From contig CAZVCJ010000152.1 of the NCBI GenBank assembly GCA_964625745.1, positions 1 to 9,425 of the forward strand: DNA of 9,425 nt. The letters run 5' to 3'. The DNA is from CAZVCJ01 sp964625745 (lineage in GTDB: Bacteria > Chloroflexota > Anaerolineae > VGOG01). Both the position numbers and the translations under genes were made by a program. Position 1 is the first letter of the stretch. Each line of letters starts with the position of its first letter. The notes below the pieces were generated by a model. That model did not search any database and was not told the DNA's origin. It saw only the letters and a list, made by a program, of their open reading frames with translations. Below are positions 6,000-9,425 of the stretch, in pieces.

Positions 6000-6234
6000 T
6001 TACCTCGGGCTTCTGTGATCTTCGCTGGTACCACCACCATACTCCCACCGCAGCTAGTAACGGTATGAGCACTTTAAGATATACAGGGACTTCAGTTCCA
6101 ATCAAGCATCCGAAAACTACGAGCAGAGCAGCAGCAGCCTCCGCAATAGGGCGGATATTCTCGGGTATAAGTGAAACTATCTTGCGGGAGACTTCCATCA
6201 CCTTTCGCCATACCAACTTCACAAGTTTAAACAT
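5995..6234 (-). CDS. small two-helix membrane protein
   Basis: A 79-residue protein starting at ATG 6234, with AAGGAGG (6243-6249) 8 nt upstream. The N-terminus (1-30) is amphipathic and basic. Residues about 30-47 (AEAAAALLVVFGCLIGTE) and 50-69 (PVYLKVLIPLLAAVGVWWWY) form a helical hairpin, and the C-terminus RRSQKPEVK is basic and probably cytoplasmic. I do not recognise a family. Two-helix proteins of this size occur as holin-like, toxin or small accessory membrane proteins; nothing here distinguishes them. The mRNA leader carries a hairpin that ends one base before the Shine-Dalgarno site. Confidence 0.7.
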   Translation of the reverse strand: MFKLVKLVWRKVMEVSRKIVSLIPENIRPIAEAAAALLVVFGCLIGTEVPVYLKVLIPLLAAVGVWWWYQRRSQKPEVK

Positions 6235-6250
6235 CGCGTGATCCTCCTTG

Positions 6251-6275
6251 GCTCATCAATTTCCAGTAGATGAGC
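6251..6275 (-). promoter_or_regulatory. leader hairpin abutting the Shine-Dalgarno site of the 79-residue gene
   Basis: GCTCATC (6251-6257) and GATGAGC (6269-6275) form a 7-bp stem with an 11-nt loop. In the minus-strand mRNA the stem ends one base before AAGGAGG. It could affect access of ribosomes or protect the message after processing. Confidence 0.45.
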
Positions 6276-6445
6276 GAAACACTTCGACCCGCTTCGAGCA
6301 TCGGTCTGTTACAGATTTAGGTTGTTCTTGCAATTCGATTGAGAATCAGCCGCAGAAACGCAACCAGTTTCGATTTCGCACGGTCAACTCCAGCGAATGT
6401 CTATGCGGCCTCCCCCTCGCGTTGCTGACGTTACAATAGCCGCGT

Positions 6446-6793
6446 TTATCTTATCAACAGCAGGAGAGCAGCTCCGGAAAACCTGATGCGTGGCGGTTCA
6501 ACTTTGCCAATGGTGTCCTTGAAAAGACCGGTGCCAGAATAGACAGTTCCGTCACTGCCAACTTTACCAATCGCTTTCTTGCCAAAGCCTGTGCCAGAGT
6601 AGACGGTTCCATCATTGTCAACTTTGCCAATCACTTTCTTGCCAAAACCTGTGCCGGAGTAGACGGCTCCATCATTGTCAACTTTGCCAATCGCCTTCTT
6701 GCCAAAGCCTGTACCGGAGTAGACAATTCCATCGCTGTCAAGTTCACCGATGTCCGTCTTACCGAAACCAATACCAGAGCAGATTCGGCCCAT
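6446..6793 (-). CDS. 20-residue-repeat protein resembling 4-fold beta flower proteins
   Basis: A 115-residue protein with ATG at 6793 and AGGGAGG 4 nt upstream (6798-6804). It is built of regular 20-residue units, consensus IGKVDNDGTVYSGTGFGKKA, with SGTGF/L at 26-30, 46-50, 66-70 and 86-90 and a degenerate first unit. It ends with the hydrophobic tail SGAALLLLIR. Short Gly- and Asp-rich strand-turn repeats of this kind are, to my recollection, annotated as '4-fold beta flower' or simply hypothetical, often with the same GGAALLLL-type end. Such a fold has no assigned chemistry and probably binds a partner or ligand. It starts 30 bp after the propeller gene, so the two are likely co-transcribed. 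Confidence 0.7.
   Translation of the reverse strand: MGRICSGIGFGKTDIGELDSDGIVYSGTGFGKKAIGKVDNDGAVYSGTGFGKKVIGKVDNDGTVYSGTGFGKKAIGKVGSDGTVYSGTGLFKDTIGKVEPPRIRFSGAALLLLIR
6499..6780. repeat. tandem 60-bp repeats within the beta-flower-like gene
   Basis: Near-identical units begin every 60 bp (for example 6541, 6601 and 6661), with more diverged units at each end. About 4.7 units are present. The middle three are very similar at DNA level, including synonymous sites, which suggests recent unit duplication or homogenisation. Confidence 0.9.
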
Positions 6794-6823
6794 AACACCT
6801 CCCTAGCTTATCGGAAACGCCAC

Positions 6824-7912
6824 TCAAGGTTCCCGGGTTAGAAGGATCTCCTCAACATCAAGCAGGTAAACTTTGCGATCCATTGATCCCATGGCGAGCA
6901 AGGAGCCATCAGGAGAGAGGCAAATGCTTACAACTGATTCTTCGAGTTTATGGCTCCAGAGTAAGTCCCCAGAACGATCAAAGAGATATGCTTTTCCCGA
7001 CGAATTATGTGTCGCTGCAGCGATAAGCGAGTTGTTGCCAGAGATGGATATTTGTCTAACAAACCTTGCGCCAGTCTCATAACTCCACAAGAGTTGTCCT
7101 GAGCGGTCATAGGCGAATACCTTCCACCTACCCTGCCCTATACCACTGATCGCCCCAACTATAAGGGAGCCATCGGGAGAAATACAAATATCCGTTACCA
7201 CACTTGCTATGCCCATCTTGTGGCTCCATAGAGTTTCTCCCGCACGATTGAAGAGATAGATCCTACGACCATCATGTGCGGCGATCAACGTACCATCTAA
7301 AGACATAGCAGTCACACAGGACTGCTCAGTGTCGTGACTCCATAAGAGTTCTCCTGAAGAGCTAAGAAGGCAAATCGCGTCCGTTGTGCCTTGGAGGTTG
7401 TCCACGGAGGCGGCTATAACAGAGCTATCTGCAGATAGCGAAATATGACGAGAATAAATCCTGGTACCGAGTTTACGATCCCAGAGCAACTCTCCAGAGC
7501 GATTGAAAAGGTACAATCTTCCCGGATCAAAAGAACCAGTAACTACAAGGGATCCATCCGTAGAGATGGCGGTGCTAGGAGCCCCATACCTTCCATCGGT
7601 CTTGTAACTCCATTGGAGTTCCCCTAAGCGATTGAAGAGATACACCTTTTGGTCGCCTGAGTTCACAGCAATAAGAGAACCATCAGCAGAGAATCTTCCT
7701 CGCACGATTGCGTCATCAGTCTGAGTCTGGTAGCTCCAAAGGCATTTGCCGGAGCGGTCGAGGGCATACAAGCCGCCTTCCCCCGACCCTACAAGAATTA
7801 GCGAGCCATCGGGAGAAAAGCAAACTAGAAAAACTGCACCGTTGGTTTCATAGGTCCAGAGGAACTGCCTCTTCTTGTTCTTCTTGCCGAATAAGCTATC
7901 AAGAAACCCCAT
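6824..7912 (-). CDS. eight-repeat PQQ/WD40-like beta-propeller protein
   Basis: A 362-residue protein from ATG 7912. After a short N-terminus (MGFLDSLFGKKNKKRQ) come eight units of about 38-48 residues, each beginning LLWSY/SHxT, then an inner strand such as ISPDGSLIxxGS and ending VYLFNRSGE. These are the strand and turn signatures of a PQQ-like or WD40-like propeller, and eight units predict a closed eight-bladed ring. No signal peptide is visible, so a cytoplasmic scaffold or sensor is likely; no catalytic motif is seen. Its start is disrupted: a miniature element separates ATG 7912 from AAAGGAG at 8038-8044. Translation may now use GTG 7933, inside the element, with AAGGGG 10 nt upstream, which would add seven residues. 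The 30-bp gap to the next gene implies co-transcription. Confidence 0.8.
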   Translation of the reverse strand: MGFLDSLFGKKNKKRQFLWTYETNGAVFLVCFSPDGSLILVGSGEGGLYALDRSGKCLWSYQTQTDDAIVRGRFSADGSLIAVNSGDQKVYLFNRLGELQWSYKTDGRYGAPSTAISTDGSLVVTGSFDPGRLYLFNRSGELLWDRKLGTRIYSRHISLSADSSVIAASVDNLQGTTDAICLLSSSGELLWSHDTEQSCVTAMSLDGTLIAAHDGRRIYLFNRAGETLWSHKMGIASVVTDICISPDGSLIVGAISGIGQGRWKVFAYDRSGQLLWSYETGARFVRQISISGNNSLIAAATHNSSGKAYLFDRSGDLLWSHKLEESVVSICLSPDGSLLAMGSMDRKVYLLDVEEILLTREP

Positions 7913-8032
7913 AATCAGTAGACCGCAATCCACCGTAGTCTAGCCCCTTGTGGGCGTCCAAACTGCTGTGATTCGAGCAGAAAACGGGCACGAGGCCCTA
8001 TACTACATCGCCCATTGCGGTCTACTGATAAT
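7911..8032. mobile_element. MITE-like inverted-repeat element with ATAAT target duplications
   Basis: The 112-bp body (7916-8027) begins CAGTAGACCGCAAT and ends with its exact complement ATTGCGGTCTACTG. It is flanked by ATAAT at 7911-7915 and 8028-8032. The interior continues as an imperfect hairpin: GTAGT/ACTAC, TAG/CTA and CCT-GTG/CAC-AGG pairings, then a terminal CTGCT/AGCAG stem. It has no room for a transposase gene. Excising the body plus one ATAAT restores AAAGGAG eight nt before the propeller gene's ATG, which is strong internal evidence of insertion. The transposase family that mobilised it cannot be named from the ends alone. Confidence 0.85.
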
Positions 8033-8037
8033 GTTAT

Positions 8038-8044
8038 CTCCTTT
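8038..8044 (-). promoter_or_regulatory. stranded Shine-Dalgarno site of the propeller gene
   Basis: AAAGGAG on the minus strand now lies 125 nt from ATG 7912. In the reconstructed ancestral sequence the spacing is 8 nt. The next ATG in the current transcript lies inside the element, about 22 nt away, and opens a frame of only five codons. Confidence 0.75.
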
Positions 8045-8189
8045 CACATTCTGAATGGCAGCGAGTTGCATAACGTGAGATTCACGTGCCGGGCGGGTCT
8101 CGCGTAGAATCGTCGCTTTGCCTCAATGACGTGCATAACTGCTTTTTGAGTTCATCCGACGTTGCTTCCACCTCGTTCGTTGGCCCTAT

Positions 8190-9161
8190 TCAGCGAGGTT
8201 TTGGAAGCAATCTCCGTGCAATCCATGCAAAGGGGGTGATGATTAATCTGCGTATTATCCCGCAAAGTAACGGGTGAGATGCAATCGCAAGTGCCAATGG
8301 CGGTGACCAGTGCCCATAAAAGTAGAGCAGATAGCGCCCGGCCCGAGTCCGCTTCAAACGCATGTCGCGGAATTTGCGCAGTGCAATGACGTCCGGCATG
8401 GTGGCGCTCCCATGTACCGCTGTGGCAATGAAACAGCCTTCCTCTTTCTTTTCTTTTTCCGCTTCCGTTTCCACCCCAACTTCTTCTAATTCATTTAGCC
8501 TCTCCTTTGCAAGGTCAATCAGATGCTCACGATTTTCGGGATCTATAGATCGTTCAGACACGGAAACTTTATGAAGAAATTCACTATAACACTTTTTTGC
8601 TTTTTGTAGATCTTGTTCCGGCACCCCATATAAATAAAGGGCACCAATGAAAGCAAGCGGTTCTGGGTACTCAGGATCTAGATCCATAACCTTCCTGAAA
8701 CTCACTAGGGCTTTTTCGGCAGCCGACGGAATATTTTGAACTTGCCGTACGTAAAATGTTGCTATCGCATAATGAGCTAAAGCAATAACAGGTATGTTAG
8801 GTGGGTCATACTTATGCAAGTGAGTCAGTGCTGCTTGTAAGTAGTTTATTGCAGCAGTATATTCGCCCCGCTCCTCACTAATCTGTGATAAATTTTCCCA
8901 GGCTGTAAGGCACATCATCTCATTCTCAAGCATAGGGTTTAATTCAAGCGCGGTAACAAAATCTGGTTCCGCATCAGAAAGACGGCCTAAGTCCTTTAGA
9001 GATACACCCTTTATCCAATGTGCCACAGCTTTAGCCGCATCTGAAATTTCCATTTCTAGAAATTCATCTATCTTGGATATTGCCTCATTAGACTGTCCAC
9101 TGAGGGAAAGAACTAGCGAGTCCCCAAGAACATCTTTCTCAAATTCTGATTTCGCCATCAT
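8190..9161 (-). CDS. TPR-repeat protein with C-terminal CFI-box domain
   Basis: A 323-residue protein. AAGGAGG (9168-9174) lies 6 nt before ATG 9161 and 9 nt before ATG 9158, so either can serve. Residues about 10-225 are helical, with tetratricopeptide-like signatures (KGVSLKDLGRLSDAEPDF, LSQISEERGEYTAAINYLQA, SFRKVMDLDPEYPEPLAFIG); such repeats mediate protein contacts. A charged linker (EKEKKEEG) leads to GCFIATAVHGS (242-252) followed by LRKFRDMRL, YGHWSPPLALAIASHP and a basic hydrophobic end. This matches the domain that NCBI calls CFI-box-CTERM; its Cys-Phe-Ile box suggests lipidation-like or membrane-associated behaviour, though that is not established. It is the first gene after the strong promoter at 9256-9284. 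Confidence 0.85.
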   Translation of the reverse strand: MMAKSEFEKDVLGDSLVLSLSGQSNEAISKIDEFLEMEISDAAKAVAHWIKGVSLKDLGRLSDAEPDFVTALELNPMLENEMMCLTAWENLSQISEERGEYTAAINYLQAALTHLHKYDPPNIPVIALAHYAIATFYVRQVQNIPSAAEKALVSFRKVMDLDPEYPEPLAFIGALYLYGVPEQDLQKAKKCYSEFLHKVSVSERSIDPENREHLIDLAKERLNELEEVGVETEAEKEKKEEGCFIATAVHGSATMPDVIALRKFRDMRLKRTRAGRYLLYFYGHWSPPLALAIASHPLLCGIIRRLIITPFAWIARRLLPKPR

Positions 9162-9225
9162 GCTTTTCCTCCTTGTCTACTTGCTTATAGACAACAAACT
9201 AGAGTTTTTCTACGAACACTTATGC

Positions 9226-9241
9226 AGTTAGCTACCTAACT
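9226..9241. promoter_or_regulatory. short inverted repeat just downstream of the promoter
   Basis: AGTTAG (9226-9231) and CTAACT (9236-9241) pair across a 4-nt loop. The repeat lies about 8-23 nt after the expected transcription start of the minus-strand unit, so it could be an operator half-site pair or a leader hairpin. Confidence 0.4.
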
Positions 9242-9255
9242 ATTTTTATGTTACG

Positions 9256-9284
9256 ATTGTACTACAGATTGAGGCAGGTGTCAA
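9256..9284 (-). promoter_or_regulatory. near-consensus sigma-70 promoter of the accessory block
   Basis: On the minus strand a perfect TTGACA (9279-9284) is followed by a 17-nt spacer and TACAAT (9256-9261). Transcription would start near 9249, giving an 88-nt leader before the TPR/CFI gene. No other promoter of similar quality is visible in the block. Confidence 0.85.
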
Positions 9285-9358
9285 ATGCTCAATCTCGGAC
9301 AAACTGTTTCCATCCGTAGCAGCACCATGACGATGGGCGGGGCCACCACCGCTGGCTC

Positions 9359-9425
9359 TTAGAAAGGCTCGCCGGCCAGGGCGGCGTGAACCCGGGCCTT
9401 CTCCTCTGGCGTGAGGCCGGGTAGC
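9359..9425 (-). CDS. 3' end of an unidentified GC-rich gene (partial)
   Basis: The frame is open from the window edge to TAA (9359-9361) and ends PGLTPEEKARVHAALAGEPF. Codons are strongly GC-rich, as in the RACo and phosphatase genes and unlike the accessory block. The tail is too short to name a family. Confidence 0.6.
   Translation of the reverse strand, partial: LPGLTPEEKARVHAALAGEPF

Noticed and set aside
5790..6068. Plus-strand 92-codon frame
   Set aside because: It lies across the possible miniature element and antisense to the 79-residue gene, has no Shine-Dalgarno site and shows no recognisable protein features.
8050..8150. Integron attC-like site: two GCATAAC direct repeats and a hairpin (ACGTGA/TCACGT) after the TPR/CFI gene, with all genes in one direction
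   Set aside because: The outer core sites do not match the RYYYAAC/GTTRRRY pair and are direct rather than inverted; none of the other gene boundaries carries a matching site.
8082..8189. In-frame 35-codon extension beyond the TGA of the TPR/CFI gene (possible readthrough)
   Set aside because: An open run of this length is common by chance, the protein already ends like other CFI-box proteins, and there is no start or Shine-Dalgarno site for a separate gene.
1..9425. CRISPR array
   Set aside because: The only regular repeats are the 60-bp in-frame coding repeats at 6499-6780 and the heptamers at 2039-2066; neither has unique spacers between conserved repeats.

Overview
The window looks like a piece of a bacterial chromosome. 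A GC-rich backbone (roughly 1200-4000 and 9300-9425 as judged by eye) flanks an AT-richer accessory block (about 4100-9300) in which every credible gene is on the minus strand. A RACo/DUF4445-type activator with an N-terminal [2Fe-2S] domain, a CFI-box protein and a chromosomal Phd/YoeB remnant are all plausible for an anaerobic Chloroflexota-like organism. This assignment is an inference; no rRNA or other marker is present.

Left part (1-1400, plus strand). A promoter (89-117) drives a small antitoxin gene (188-397). It is followed by the C-terminal half of a YoeB/Txe-family toxin with no start codon (372-545). Next come two small membrane-protein genes whose upstream regions and first ~19 codons are copies of one another. 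The second is an ordinary TatA-like protein (976-1173). The first (604-852) carries the same TatA-like N-terminus joined to an unrelated two-helix membrane domain. A long stem-loop (1241-1301) closes this part.

Core part (1400-4120). A histidine-phosphatase (phosphoglycerate mutase-like) gene (1419-2039, plus) converges on a 604-residue RACo-type protein (2096-3910, minus). The latter has a near-consensus sigma-70 promoter (3963-3991). A 12-bp stem-loop (4086-4118) separates it from the minus-strand block upstream.

Accessory block (9300 down to 4120, minus strand). A near-perfect promoter (9256-9284) reads into a TPR protein with a C-terminal CFI-box domain. It is followed by an eight-repeat PQQ/WD40-like beta-propeller, a 20-residue-repeat protein resembling '4-fold beta flower' proteins, a two-helix small membrane protein, an unrecognised soluble 152-residue protein translationally coupled to a 142-residue membrane protein, and a four-CxxC zinc-ribbon protein. 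The order, common strand and mostly strong Shine-Dalgarno sites suggest one or a few transcription units of unknown function.

The most striking structure is a 112-bp miniature inverted-repeat element (7916-8027), bounded by ATAAT duplications, which has landed exactly between the Shine-Dalgarno sequence and the ATG of the propeller gene. Removing it in silico restores a textbook ribosome binding site. Two further inverted-repeat segments (4699-4790 and, less surely, 5810-5990) also lie at gene ends in this block. The window ends inside the 3' end of another GC-rich minus-strand gene (9359-9425).
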